From an uncultured Christensenellaceae bacterium (GTDB taxonomy: Bacteria; Bacillota; Clostridia; Christensenellales; Pumilibacteraceae), in contig CAJUNM010000001.1 in NCBI GenBank assembly GCA_910587805.1, forward strand, positions 1-64,000: a stretch of DNA of 64,000 nucleotides, in the 5' to 3' direction. Below the pieces are notes generated by a model. It had not been told where the DNA came from. It saw nothing but the letters and a program-made list of their open reading frames with translations, and ran no database searches. Positions 41,113 to 50,566 of the stretch are shown here, piece after piece; positions within the stretch are counted from its first letter, which is position 1; each line of letters begins with the position of its first letter. Made by a program: the position numbers and the translations under genes.

Positions 41113-43770
41113 TTATTTTGCCTCGTTCTTCTTTTGCCGTTTCTCTTTTATGATTTCGATAAGTCTGTCGAGCTTAAACTTTCGCACGACTATATCCGCC
41201 AGAAACAGCACTACGGTTATGATCAAAAAAGTCAGGCGCGGATCGAACGAGCCGCTCTCCACCTCGTTCTTTTTGCCGAACATGTTTTCGGTGGAAAACA
41301 GCACTTGACCGCCGCCGTTTTCGCTGAGCGATTCCATAAACGTAAAGCTCTGCGTATCGTCGCCGAACGCGCGGTACTCCTCGGAATACGACACCGCCGT
41401 ATGCGCAGTGAGCGAACCGCTGCCGTCGGTCTTTTCTATATTCACGGTGTAAACGCCGCTCGTTTTGGTATCGAACCTGCCCGCATACATCTCGTCGGAA
41501 ACTTTGGTAAGCGGTATATCGGCTCTTTGTCCGCCGAACGTGACAGCAGCAGTGACCGCGCTGTCCGCATGTATGCGTATCTCTGTCGTATAGTTATCGC
41601 GCACGAACTCGGCGCGGATGTCCGCATATTCGTCGGTGCGCACGATCGGGAACAGCGAACTTACCGAATTGAGCACGAACCGCACGCCCACGGGATCGGA
41701 CAGAAACCCTTCCGACCAATTGCCTATGAGATCGGACATAAAACTTCCGACCTTGCCTTCGCCGCGTTTCCATTCGGCGTATATGGGATTGCCGTTGTGC
41801 CCGAGCACCATGGTCGCATCGTCTTTTATACGCGTGCCGTAAAATCCGCCGAGCATCGGTATCTCGTCGTCGGCTATGCCCGCAACCGCCGCGGTGTGGC
41901 TGTTTACCGTCGGTTTGAATTCCTCGGCGTTTTCGTACTTGCCCGCCGCTACGGTCGTTTCCTCTACCATTATCTTAGACAGCTCGCGCTCGCGCTTAAC
42001 GTCGTAAAACCTGCCGTTGCCGCGCTCAGCCATTTCCTTAGCCGTATCGACAGGCACGGACGCGCCCAGCGCAATAGTCGACACCGTGATCTTACTGCTC
42101 GCCATGCGATCCACTTCGTTCATGATGATAGACATATTGCTGTTGGGATATTCGGGGCGTCCGTCGACAGGCTCGCCGTCGGTGAGGAATATCACGTGCT
42201 TAAGCTCTGTATGCGAAAACGAGGTTAGCATAGTGCGCGCGCGGTTGAGCGCGTAAGAATACACCGTGCCCGTATCGGTCTGTATGCGTTTGATCTTATT
42301 GATTATAGTCGTTTTGTTGGTTATCTGCGTCATATCGACTTCGACGGTCGCTTTTGCATTGAACGAAATAACGCCCATATAGTCGTCGGGCGCAAGCGCG
42401 TTTACGCTCGCTATCGCCGCGTCGATTGCAAGTTCCATACGCGTGGAGCTTGTGCCTTCCGCAGTTTCGCGCATACTGCCCGAGCTGTCTATCACGAGCA
42501 ACAGCCCGAGCGATTTGGCGTCGGTATTCGCCTCGACGGGCAGCAGTTCCTGCAACTGCGAGTCCGCCATGTCCGCTTCCTTATACGCGCGGTCGCCGCC
42601 TGCGGTGTAAAGTCCGCCGCCGTAAATTTCCACGTACTCGGTGAGCGCGGCGGTAAACTCGGCGGGCAAGTCGGAGTTTGCAACGTTGGAAAGAATAACC
42701 TCGTCGTACGCCGTAAGTTCGGCAACGCCCATAGGCAGTTGAGCCGTGGTGGTCGCCGTCACGTCGTAATTCTCGTCGAGTATCTCCTTGAGTTTTGCGG
42801 AATCGCCGTCCTTCGCGGAAATTATCAACACGCGTTTCGACGAGTCTATCGACACGTACGAATAATACACGTTGTTTTGCGTAACCGTATCGTTTTCGGT
42901 GATTATCTCCACCTTGAACTCGTGTAGCTTGGGCGAAAGCAACGAATAATCGAACACGAACGACGTTTCGCCGCCGCCGAGCGAAACCTCGCGCTCGGCG
43001 TATTTTTCGCCGTTATCGTATAGATAAAGCGTGGCGTTGCAAACGGACGCGCTCTGTACAGTCACGGTAACGGGCACGGTCTCGCCCACCGCTACCGCGC
43101 TCGGCACTTCGACAGAATTTATCTGAACTTCCGCACTTGCGGTATCTTGCGAAAAATACACGCTGTCCACGCGCGTTCCGCCGTCGGCTACGGCTTTGAC
43201 CGCGGCGAGCGCGTTACCGTCCGTCTGTCTGCCGTCCGAAAGAACAATGATCCGCCCCGACTTAGGGCTTTTGAGCATTTCTCGCGCGAAGTACAAAGCC
43301 GACGCTATATCGGTGGAGCTGCCGTCCGATACGTTATCCGCTTTGATATATTTATCGTATACTTTATCGGCGTTGCCGTCGAGTTCGGAAACGTAAAGCT
43401 GTCCGCCCGCAAACTTGATCACGCCCAATCTGTAGCCGTCCTCTAAGTTGTCCGCGACCGAGCGTATAAACTCGTCCATGCGCGCTTTGCTCGGTTTTGC
43501 GCTGTCCGATGCGTCCACGAGGATTATAACGTCGCTCTTTACCGCCGCGTGCGAATAATCGAAAGTTAGTCCGCTCACCATAAACCCGCACAGCAGGATT
43601 ATGACCGAGTGCAATACGAGCGAGGTTATGCGGCTTGCCGTGCGGCGATGCTGTTTTTTTAGTCTGAAATACGGAAAAAGCATGACGAACGCGGCGGGTA
43701 TAATGAGCAGCAACAACCACGGCTGCTCGAATTTTGCGGAGATCGCATTCATAAAACTAATACTGTTCAC
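41113..43770 (-). CDS. Membrane protein with two VWA domains and a GATase-like domain
   Basis: An 885-residue protein. Two N-terminal membrane helices are followed by VWA 1 with intact MIDAS DASDS (VIILVDASDSAK), a beta domain, a class I glutamine-amidotransferase-like fold (about 310-400, IISAKDGDSAKLKEIL...YGGGLYTAGG), then VWA 2 with intact MIDAS DSSGS (LLLVIDSSGSMRE), more beta domains and a C-terminal helix with a basic tail. The layout resembles Bat-type aerotolerance-operon proteins. Start is GTG at 43770, overlapping the upstream stop by 14 nt; ATG at 43752 is an alternative. It probably binds metal-dependent protein partners outside the membrane. Confidence 0.85.
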   Translation of the reverse strand: MNSISFMNAISAKFEQPWLLLLIIPAAFVMLFPYFRLKKQHRRTASRITSLVLHSVIILLCGFMVSGLTFDYSHAAVKSDVIILVDASDSAKPSKARMDEFIRSVADNLEDGYRLGVIKFAGGQLYVSELDGNADKVYDKYIKADNVSDGSSTDIASALYFAREMLKSPKSGRIIVLSDGRQTDGNALAAVKAVADGGTRVDSVYFSQDTASAEVQINSVEVPSAVAVGETVPVTVTVQSASVCNATLYLYDNGEKYAEREVSLGGGETSFVFDYSLLSPKLHEFKVEIITENDTVTQNNVYYSYVSIDSSKRVLIISAKDGDSAKLKEILDENYDVTATTTAQLPMGVAELTAYDEVILSNVANSDLPAEFTAALTEYVEIYGGGLYTAGGDRAYKEADMADSQLQELLPVEANTDAKSLGLLLVIDSSGSMRETAEGTSSTRMELAIDAAIASVNALAPDDYMGVISFNAKATVEVDMTQITNKTTIINKIKRIQTDTGTVYSYALNRARTMLTSFSHTELKHVIFLTDGEPVDGRPEYPNSNMSIIMNEVDRMASSKITVSTIALGASVPVDTAKEMAERGNGRFYDVKRERELSKIMVEETTVAAGKYENAEEFKPTVNSHTAAVAGIADDEIPMLGGFYGTRIKDDATMVLGHNGNPIYAEWKRGEGKVGSFMSDLIGNWSEGFLSDPVGVRFVLNSVSSLFPIVRTDEYADIRAEFVRDNYTTEIRIHADSAVTAAVTFGGQRADIPLTKVSDEMYAGRFDTKTSGVYTVNIEKTDGSGSLTAHTAVSYSEEYRAFGDDTQSFTFMESLSENGGGQVLFSTENMFGKKNEVESGSFDPRLTFLIITVVLFLADIVVRKFKLDRLIEIIKEKRQKKNEAK

Positions 43771-45592
43771 GATATTGCAACCCCCATTCCAAACTTACCA
43801 ACACGAACAGCGCAATCGCTATCCACATGAATATATCGCGCGTGTCGTTTTGCACATTCGTATCCGTGCCGATGCCCGTCATCACGACGGGATTGACAAG
43901 GTTCGTACCGTTCCTGCCGAACACGCTTTCTCGCGCGGGTATGCGCACGAAAAACTCGTCGGTCACCGATCTGCCGTTTTCGAGCGTTTGGGTCACGGTG
44001 TACGTGCCCGATACGTCCGCATTTATAGTGACGGGGAACTTGTCGTAGGTCGTTTCGCCCGCCGATGTCTTTACCGTCATTGCCGTTGCGCCCGCACGCG
44101 CGTTGAGCCGCACCTCGTCGCCCGCGCCGAACAGCGTTTTCGACACGGTGCGCGCCATCGCAAACTCGCAAATATTATTGACGAGCAGCGGAAAGTCTAC
44201 AAGCTCCACGGGCAGCGACGTCATATGTATATCGAGCGCAAGAACCGCAATGCGCGCAGAGCCTTCGCTCTTTGCGAGAAGCACGGGTTCGTTATTGCAC
44301 GACATCACGTTCTCGAAACCCGCGTGCGTCAAAACCTTGGTATACTGCGTCGCGGTGAACTTGGACGGCGAAATCCCGTTCATAATTGTTTTGAACGTTT
44401 CGCTCGAGCCGGACGCGGAAAAAAAGAACTTGCCGCGCGCCGTGCCGTTGAGCGTTATGCCCGTGAGCGATTTTATTCGATCGGGCGGATCGACGAACCA
44501 TACCGCGCCGTCAGTGGGGAGAGCCGACGGACAAACGCCGTCGTAAACGTACAAGTCGTAGCCGCTCGTCTTTGCTGGCGACGTTTCACTCACGAGATCC
44601 ACTTTGCACTTGCCCGTCGCGTGCAACGCACTGAACAAAAATCCGGGGTTCTCGCTTTCGAGCTGGACCTTGTAAGACTGAACGCTTTGCTTATATATAT
44701 CGAAAGTATTGTCGTACGCGAAACTGTCGTCGATTTCGAGAGTGACGCTCGCACTCGAATACTCGGATATGCCGAGACTGTTCCAAACGACCTTTGCACT
44801 GCCGTTCTCGTCGCACACCGCAATGCCTGGCAAACGCTCTTTGCCGTCGACAGTAAGTTTTACGGGGATCTCCGCCGCCGCGCCGTAGCTCGCCACTTCC
44901 GCGGTAAACACCGTTTCGCCCTTTACGCGCTTTGCCGAAAAATCGAGCACTGCGGCGTTCCATTCGCCGCTTGCCACGTTGACAACGCGGACTTTCCCCG
45001 GTTTATCGTAATCGCAATCGGTATAAAGATACACCTCGGCATTGGGATTTTCGGTGAGCACGCCCTCGGCAAGCTCCATTGCGTCCGTGAGATTTTCGCC
45101 CGCGTAACCGCATTGAGTTTCGGACAGTTTTTGCTTGATATAGCTCGCCGAATCGGATCTGCGAACTACAAAGTCCGCCTCCTCGCCCGCGATTATTACG
45201 CTCACTTTGTCACCGTCCGCCGCAGTGCGGTCGGTGAGTTTGTATATTTCGGATTTGGCTCTGTCGAACCGAGTTTTGCCGTCGCGTTCCGCCATCATCG
45301 ACGCCGATGCGGACAGTACTATTATCTTTTCGCCCGTTTTTGACGCGAGCACAACGTACGGCTGCGACATCATAAACGAGATCAATATGATGATCAATAT
45401 CTGCACTATCAAAAGCAGCGAACTCTTAAGCCACGAAATAGGCACCTTGCGCTTTTGATAACGAAGGCTCAATTTCCAAACGTACGTGCCGGAAACCTTT
45501 TTATCCTGATACTTGGGTTTTAGGATATATATGAGCAACAGCGCGATAAGCGCGATCAAACCCAATAATCCCAAAGGCAACGCTAATTTCAT
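43757..45592 (-). CDS. BatA-type membrane protein with degenerate VWA domain
   Basis: A 611-residue protein that begins with a BatA/aerotolerance-regulator N-terminal domain (LALPLGLLGLIALIALLLIYIL..., with a second helix near residue 65). A VWA-like domain follows, in which the MIDAS DxSxS is SASAS (IVLSASASMM), so the metal-binding Asp is lost. Beta domains and a C-terminal helix (FMWIAIALFVLVSLEW) complete it. The ATG at 45592 overlaps the DUF58 stop as ATGA. It likely pairs with the downstream VWA protein and the MoxR/DUF58 proteins; without the MIDAS Asp it may be structural. Confidence 0.85.
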   Translation of the reverse strand: MKLALPLGLLGLIALIALLLIYILKPKYQDKKVSGTYVWKLSLRYQKRKVPISWLKSSLLLIVQILIIILISFMMSQPYVVLASKTGEKIIVLSASASMMAERDGKTRFDRAKSEIYKLTDRTAADGDKVSVIIAGEEADFVVRRSDSASYIKQKLSETQCGYAGENLTDAMELAEGVLTENPNAEVYLYTDCDYDKPGKVRVVNVASGEWNAAVLDFSAKRVKGETVFTAEVASYGAAAEIPVKLTVDGKERLPGIAVCDENGSAKVVWNSLGISEYSSASVTLEIDDSFAYDNTFDIYKQSVQSYKVQLESENPGFLFSALHATGKCKVDLVSETSPAKTSGYDLYVYDGVCPSALPTDGAVWFVDPPDRIKSLTGITLNGTARGKFFFSASGSSETFKTIMNGISPSKFTATQYTKVLTHAGFENVMSCNNEPVLLAKSEGSARIAVLALDIHMTSLPVELVDFPLLVNNICEFAMARTVSKTLFGAGDEVRLNARAGATAMTVKTSAGETTYDKFPVTINADVSGTYTVTQTLENGRSVTDEFFVRIPARESVFGRNGTNLVNPVVMTGIGTDTNVQNDTRDIFMWIAIALFVLVSLEWGLQYREQY

Positions 45593-46485
45593 CGTATCAT
45601 ACCTGTTTTGAGCATGCGCTCGAACAACAATTTTTCCACGGGTTCGTCGCAGGTGACGGAGATAAAATCCACCTCGCGCGACGAGCAAAAATGCTTGATG
45701 TCGTCTATAAAGTCACGCAGCGCCTCCTTGTACGCTTGTATGTGACTTTTGGTTATCTTCATTTTTAAGTGCCGCTCGTCGTTGGGATCGTCCGCCTCGA
45801 CGTCCACGAGCCGTATTCTGCCGTTGTACGTGGGATCGACTTCTTCGGGCGACAGCACTTGTATCAGCATGACTTGACGCTTATGGAACAACAGATAATC
45901 CACCGCTTTTTTCCAATTGCTTTCCGTCATGAAATCGGAGATTATAACGGTCAAGCCGTTATCCGAACCGGGGCTGGGACAATCTATTATAGCGCGCTCG
46001 AGATCGGCTTCGCCCTTAAACTGCAGGCTGTCGAGCTTGCCTATACCGCGAAAGAACGAGTTTTTGCCCGTTATCGTGCCGCATAGATCCTCGGCTTTAT
46101 TGCCTTTTATCAAGCGTATGGACGTTCTGTCCATATGACGTACCGATAAAAATCCGATAGCCGCCGCGACGCGCATTGCGTACAGCGCTTTTTCGTTGTC
46201 CGTTTTCTGCATGGATGCCGAACAATCCAAAAACGTCTGTATATGCATTTGGCGTTCGTCGACAAACAGTTTTATAAAGTGTTTTTCAAACCGACTGTAT
46301 AAATTCCAATCGATGCGGCGAATATCGTCGCCGAGCACGTACTCGCGGTAATCGGCAAATTCCACGGTAGAACCGTGGTAGTGCGTTTGATGATTGCCGC
46401 CGAAATAACCTTGCATGTTGTTGCGCACGTACAGATCGGCGGTTTCCAATCTATTCAAAAATTTATCGTCGATTACTTTTGCCAT
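45589..46485 (-). CDS. DUF58 domain protein
   Basis: A 298-residue protein. The DUF58 signature YVLGDDIRRIDWNLYSRFEKHFIKLF (about residues 47-73) is followed by a VWA-like fold with intact DCSAS (FLDCSASMQ). No membrane helix. DUF58 proteins accompany MoxR ATPases in nearly all genomes and are thought to act with them in protein-complex maturation. It lies between moxR and the BatA-like gene, coupled to the latter by a 4-nt overlap. A 180-bp gap with a strong hairpin separates it from moxR. Confidence 0.92.
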   Translation of the reverse strand: MAKVIDDKFLNRLETADLYVRNNMQGYFGGNHQTHYHGSTVEFADYREYVLGDDIRRIDWNLYSRFEKHFIKLFVDERQMHIQTFLDCSASMQKTDNEKALYAMRVAAAIGFLSVRHMDRTSIRLIKGNKAEDLCGTITGKNSFFRGIGKLDSLQFKGEADLERAIIDCPSPGSDNGLTVIISDFMTESNWKKAVDYLLFHKRQVMLIQVLSPEEVDPTYNGRIRLVDVEADDPNDERHLKMKITKSHIQAYKEALRDFIDDIKHFCSSREVDFISVTCDEPVEKLLFERMLKTGMIR

Positions 46486-46665
46486 AAATAAGTTAAAAAT
46501 TCATTCGCAGCCGCATCGAGTGCGACGTCGCGCACCCGATGCGCCCGTAATTACGTTCGCCTTACGGCGCGCGCCGCGATAACGCGTACGGTCTTTGCTT
46601 TTACGATACTTGCATATTACGTCGCACAAAGCTTTCGCTCCGAACGGCATATGCGCGACCGTCTG
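46486..46665 (-). promoter_or_regulatory. Hairpin-bearing spacer between moxR and DUF58 genes
   Basis: CGCATCGAGTGCG (46512-46524) pairs with CGCACCCGATGCG (46531-46543): a 13-bp stem with one G-U pair in the minus-strand RNA and a 6-nt loop. No T-run follows immediately. It may stabilise or punctuate the operon mRNA so that moxR and downstream genes are expressed at different levels. Nothing else is recognised in this 180 bp. Confidence 0.5.
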
Positions 46666-47754
46666 TCAGTCTTCCGATTTCTTTTTGCCGAATAAGCCTT
46701 TCTTGGGCTTTTTTTCCTTGCCCGTCTCGGGTTCGGTCGACGCTTTGGACGTTTTCGGCTGATCTGCTCCGACGTCGCCGCGTCCAAGCTCTTTGATTAT
46801 TTCTTTGATTATGTCGTCCGCGGACACGTTGTCGGTGACCGCCTCGAACGTGAGCTTGATCCTGTGCCGCAATACGGGCAGAGCCAACGAATTGAGATCG
46901 TTATACGACACGTTGTACCTGCCGTTCATGAGCGCGCGCACCTTTGCCGCGGAAATAAGCGCTTGCGCGGCACGAGGCGACGCACCGCAGCGTATGTATT
47001 TTTTGGATATATTCGCGGCGCACTCGCTGTCCGGCTGAGTGGCGAGAGTGAGCTGCATGGCGTGCGTCATCACCTCTTTCGCCACGGGTATTTCCTTGGC
47101 TGTCTTGCGCATGGCGAGCAATTGCTCGGCGTTGCAAGCGGCGTCCGCAACCTCGTCCATAGTTACCTGCGTCATGCCGACTATCTGCGCAAGCTCTTCC
47201 ATATTCGGGTAAGTAACGAGCAGTTTGAACATGAAACGGTCCATCTGCGCTTCGGGCAACGGGTATGTGCCGTCTTGCTCTATCGGGTTTTGCGTAGCCA
47301 AAACGAAGAACGGCTCGTCGAGTTTGCGCGAAACGCCCATAACGGTTACTTTATGCTCTTGCATAGCTTCGAGCAGCGCGGACTGCGTTTTGGGCGTTGC
47401 GCGGTTTATCTCGTCGGCGAGCACTATGCTGCTGAATATAGGTCCTTTTTGGAACTCGAACTTGGAGTTGCCTTTGCCGTCCTTGACTATTATATTTGTG
47501 CCCGTAACGTCGGCGGGCATGAGGTCGGGCGTGAACTGTATGCGCGAAAACGGCAGATCGAAAACTCTGCCGAGCGTGCGCACGAGACGCGTTTTACCCA
47601 CTCCCGGCACGCCCTCGAGCAATACGTTGCCGCCCGCTATCATTGCGATGACGGTATATTCGACGACTTCTTTTTGTCCTATGACGTCTCTGCCGATCTG
47701 CGTGTAGATGTTTCTGCACTGCTCGGCAAACTGTTCCAAATCCTTTTCTTCCAT
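46666..47754 (-). CDS. MoxR family AAA ATPase
   Basis: A 362-residue AAA+ ATPase. It has Walker A GVPGVGKT, Walker B VLADEINRATPK, sensor 1 FVLATQNP (with NPIEQDGTYPLPEAQMDRF, the MoxR hallmark), and an arginine-finger/sensor 2 region RCGASPRAAQALI. The C-terminus adds a lysine-rich tail (about 335-362). MoxR proteins act as chaperones that load or remodel VWA-protein complexes; DUF58 and VWA genes follow directly. SD aaggaga-type sequence precedes the ATG. Confidence 0.95.
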   Translation of the reverse strand: MEEKDLEQFAEQCRNIYTQIGRDVIGQKEVVEYTVIAMIAGGNVLLEGVPGVGKTRLVRTLGRVFDLPFSRIQFTPDLMPADVTGTNIIVKDGKGNSKFEFQKGPIFSSIVLADEINRATPKTQSALLEAMQEHKVTVMGVSRKLDEPFFVLATQNPIEQDGTYPLPEAQMDRFMFKLLVTYPNMEELAQIVGMTQVTMDEVADAACNAEQLLAMRKTAKEIPVAKEVMTHAMQLTLATQPDSECAANISKKYIRCGASPRAAQALISAAKVRALMNGRYNVSYNDLNSLALPVLRHRIKLTFEAVTDNVSADDIIKEIIKELGRGDVGADQPKTSKASTEPETGKEKKPKKGLFGKKKSED

Positions 47755-47789
47755 ATAGGGTCTCCTTGTCGTGATGTTGCGCCTTATCG

Positions 47790-49271
47790 TCAGCTCAACA
47801 GATCGAGATAGTTTTCTATGATTTCGCGCTGCTCGTCGGTGAGATCCCCGCTCGTGAGCAGCTCCATCGCTTTTTTGTAAAACTCTTCGTACACTTCGTT
47901 ATACGGAGTTTTTCCGTCGATGACCGAATCGTATATGATATCGCCGCCCTCGGACGGATGCGACGGGGCGGAGCTTTCGCCCTCGTCCTCTTTGTCACCT
48001 TCGTTATCGTCTTTGTCTTCCTCTTCTTCCGACGGATCTTTAGGGTCTAACTGATCCATCGCGTCTTGAAAAATATCGCCGAGATTGTTATCCGTATCTT
48101 GCAAATCGTCTTTATTGGGCATGTCGGGCAAAACGCCTTGTATGGCGTCCATCGCGTCCTGAATGGCGTCCTGAACGGCTTGATCGAGTTCGTCGCCGCT
48201 CGTCTCCTCGTCGCCTTCGCCCTCGGGCGGCGGCGGGAACTGCTTTATCGCGTCCAAAAACGCTTGCGCGAGTTTTTCCAGCGGGTCGATCAGTTCTTCG
48301 TCCTTATCGGTCGCATCCTCGATCGAATCCAAAATGTCATATGCCGTTTGCTGAAGTTCGAGCCATTTCTCCGCGCCGACGAGCACGTGTATGGAATCGT
48401 ACATATTCTTAAACGCGGTTTCGACGATTTTGATGTCGCCCGATTCGAGAGCTTTGCCGAGTTCCTTTGTGGTATCGTGCTTTTGCAATTCCTCGGGTAT
48501 AGTCGTTTCCGCCATGGCGTCTTGCAGCAGTTTGTGTATCTTTTGCGACGTATCGGATATTTTGGCGATCTTTACTTGAAGACTGTCCGTCGGCTTGAGA
48601 CTGTTTTCGAGATCGTCTATCATGCCGTTAAGTTTATCGCGCAGATCCTCTTTTATTTTCGCCTCCGCCACTACGCGGCGAAGATCGTCTATCATTTCCT
48701 GAATTATTCTGTCCTCTTCCGAAATCTGTTCGATCCCGTCCACGGGCGGATTCTCTGCGGCTTGAACGGCTTTAACGGTCGAAAAGGACATCATGAGCAC
48801 AGCCGTGACTGCGAGCGCGCCGAGTATGGACGCGAATATCACAAACAGTTTTAGCCCGCCGAACTTCATTTTTTTCGGCGTCACGTTTTGCAGTACGCCT
48901 TGCGTGTCCTGACGCTGTTTTTGCGCGATCACGCTGTCCGTGCCCGCAAGCTCGAGCATCGTTATCACGCGCTCGTCGAGTCCCATACCGTCCATGCGCG
49001 ACGCGGTTTTTTCCACCGTGGTGCGAAAAACCACGAAGTAGAACATGACAGAAAGCCCCGCCGACGCGAGCGCCCAAACCACGAGCGATATCCACAATGC
49101 GTTGTACTTCGTCGCAAACGATATTATGGAAACGAGTATGCTCAACAGAAAACCCGCTATCAGCCCGAGCACGACGGATTTAACTATCGCCTCGGCGGTG
49201 AGTTTTCTCTGATAACCCGCAAGCATTTTTTGCTCGGCGGTGAGTTCCTTTTTGACGCGTTCTTTTTTCAT
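47790..49271 (-). CDS. DUF4175-like membrane protein with acidic coiled tail
   Basis: A 493-residue protein. A short basic N-terminus is followed by two membrane helices (about residues 28-83), a cytoplasmic segment with MDGMGLDERVITMLEL, a third helix (about 141-164), then a long, very acidic, helical exported region ending in a low-complexity EEEEDKDDNEGDKEDEG stretch and a short folded tail. The LDxRxxTxLEL motif and position before moxR match DUF4175-type proteins of MoxR/VWA operons. The ATG at 49271 was chosen for its SD aaggaggg. Role unknown, probably a membrane scaffold. Confidence 0.7.
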   Translation of the reverse strand: MKKERVKKELTAEQKMLAGYQRKLTAEAIVKSVVLGLIAGFLLSILVSIISFATKYNALWISLVVWALASAGLSVMFYFVVFRTTVEKTASRMDGMGLDERVITMLELAGTDSVIAQKQRQDTQGVLQNVTPKKMKFGGLKLFVIFASILGALAVTAVLMMSFSTVKAVQAAENPPVDGIEQISEEDRIIQEMIDDLRRVVAEAKIKEDLRDKLNGMIDDLENSLKPTDSLQVKIAKISDTSQKIHKLLQDAMAETTIPEELQKHDTTKELGKALESGDIKIVETAFKNMYDSIHVLVGAEKWLELQQTAYDILDSIEDATDKDEELIDPLEKLAQAFLDAIKQFPPPPEGEGDEETSGDELDQAVQDAIQDAMDAIQGVLPDMPNKDDLQDTDNNLGDIFQDAMDQLDPKDPSEEEEDKDDNEGDKEDEGESSAPSHPSEGGDIIYDSVIDGKTPYNEVYEEFYKKAMELLTSGDLTDEQREIIENYLDLLS

Positions 49272-49285
49272 TGTACGCACCCTCC

Positions 49286-50485
49286 TTATTCCAAAGATAT
49301 TTTCGCCCAAGACGGCGCAACGCCGTCGGGACGCGCGATAAACGCCATATAGCCGTGCTTGACAGCCCAATTGGCGTTGCTCGAGAATTTATAGCTGCGC
49401 AAACTCGTCAACTGCGTTTCGGCGAGCAACGAGCAATCGTTTTTTGAAAACTCTTTAAGCTGCTTGTTCTCGTCGGGATTGCCGTTGCCGGTGTCGTCGG
49501 TTTGGAACGGCAGATCCTCGCCGTTTCGCACCGCCGTTATAGACTCGGCGCGCGCCGCGCAATTCGAGCCGGATCCGAAATCGAACCCGCAGAACACGAA
49601 TCCGCCCAAAATATCGAGATCCATGAAACAATCGATCACCTTGCCTTTTGCGCCGATTATTCCGCAAAGTCCGCCCGACGGAACGGAGCTTGTAAACCCG
49701 TCGGTGGAATTTATCCTGCCTTGCACGAAACAGTTTTCGATAAGCCCCGCTTCGAGCTGACCGGCTATTCCGCCCGTAAAGCCGTACCCCGTAAAGTCTA
49801 CGCCGATAAGATTGAGGTTTCTCACAACGCCCGTACCTATGTACGGGAACAAGCTCACGCCGAAGTACCGACCGTTTTCGTCCTTGCAGCTCTCGGGATT
49901 TTCGATTTTGAAATTTTTGAGCGCGTAACCTCTGCCGTCGAGCGTAGCGTTGAACGCTTTGGTTTTATCGCCCCAGCCGCCGAACGGCCGTATCGTTTTT
50001 CCGCCGAAATCGATGTCGCACGCGAGACAGTAATTGTTGGACTTGGTATACGCCGTGCCCGCAATCAAGTCTTCCACGTCCTCGACGGTGCGCAAGCGCA
50101 CGTACGAATCGTATTCGTCGGTGACTTCCACCTCTACGGTTGCCGAAGCCGTCGCCGACGAGACGGTTATATTCGCCACGCCGACGGCTATCGGATAAAG
50201 CATGCCCGATTTATCTACGGCAGCCACGCTCGAATAGTCGGACTTGAACGTTGCCGCGCCGCCGCCTTCTATCGTAAAAGGCAACAGCAACGGATCGTCG
50301 CTCAAGTCTATGCTTATGCGCGATACCATGTCGACCGCACCGCCGACGTCGATATTTATATCGCCTTTGCCGTCGTCGGGCGGATCGTTATTCGGTTTTC
50401 CGTCATCGCAGCCGAATAGCGGAAGAGTGCAAAGCGCCGTCGCCGCTGCGACTATAGATATGAATTTACTTAATTTATTGCTCAT
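49286..50485 (-). CDS. Lipoprotein with Big_2-like and beta-helix domains
   Basis: A 399-residue lipoprotein with lipobox LFGC (C26). An Asp-rich linker (about 28-45) leads to a Big_2-like domain (YSSVAAVDKSGMLYPIAVGVANITV), then a beta-helix module with DIDFGGKTIRPFGGW, LDGRGYALKNFKI and LIENCFVQGRI rungs. It is a short relative of the giant lipoprotein at 35904-41042. The ATG at 50485 is preferred over GTG at 50491 because of the GGTGA upstream. Second gene of the operon. Surface-exposed; ligand unknown. Confidence 0.8.
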   Translation of the reverse strand: MSNKLSKFISIVAAATALCTLPLFGCDDGKPNNDPPDDGKGDINIDVGGAVDMVSRISIDLSDDPLLLPFTIEGGGAATFKSDYSSVAAVDKSGMLYPIAVGVANITVSSATASATVEVEVTDEYDSYVRLRTVEDVEDLIAGTAYTKSNNYCLACDIDFGGKTIRPFGGWGDKTKAFNATLDGRGYALKNFKIENPESCKDENGRYFGVSLFPYIGTGVVRNLNLIGVDFTGYGFTGGIAGQLEAGLIENCFVQGRINSTDGFTSSVPSGGLCGIIGAKGKVIDCFMDLDILGGFVFCGFDFGSGSNCAARAESITAVRNGEDLPFQTDDTGNGNPDENKQLKEFSKNDCSLLAETQLTSLRSYKFSSNANWAVKHGYMAFIARPDGVAPSWAKISLE

Positions 50486-50566
50486 TTTCACCGTGAACTT
50501 TTATATATTACATCGCGCCGTACAACATTTGCGGCGGGCGGCGATAAGCCGCGCACCCCGTTCGGC

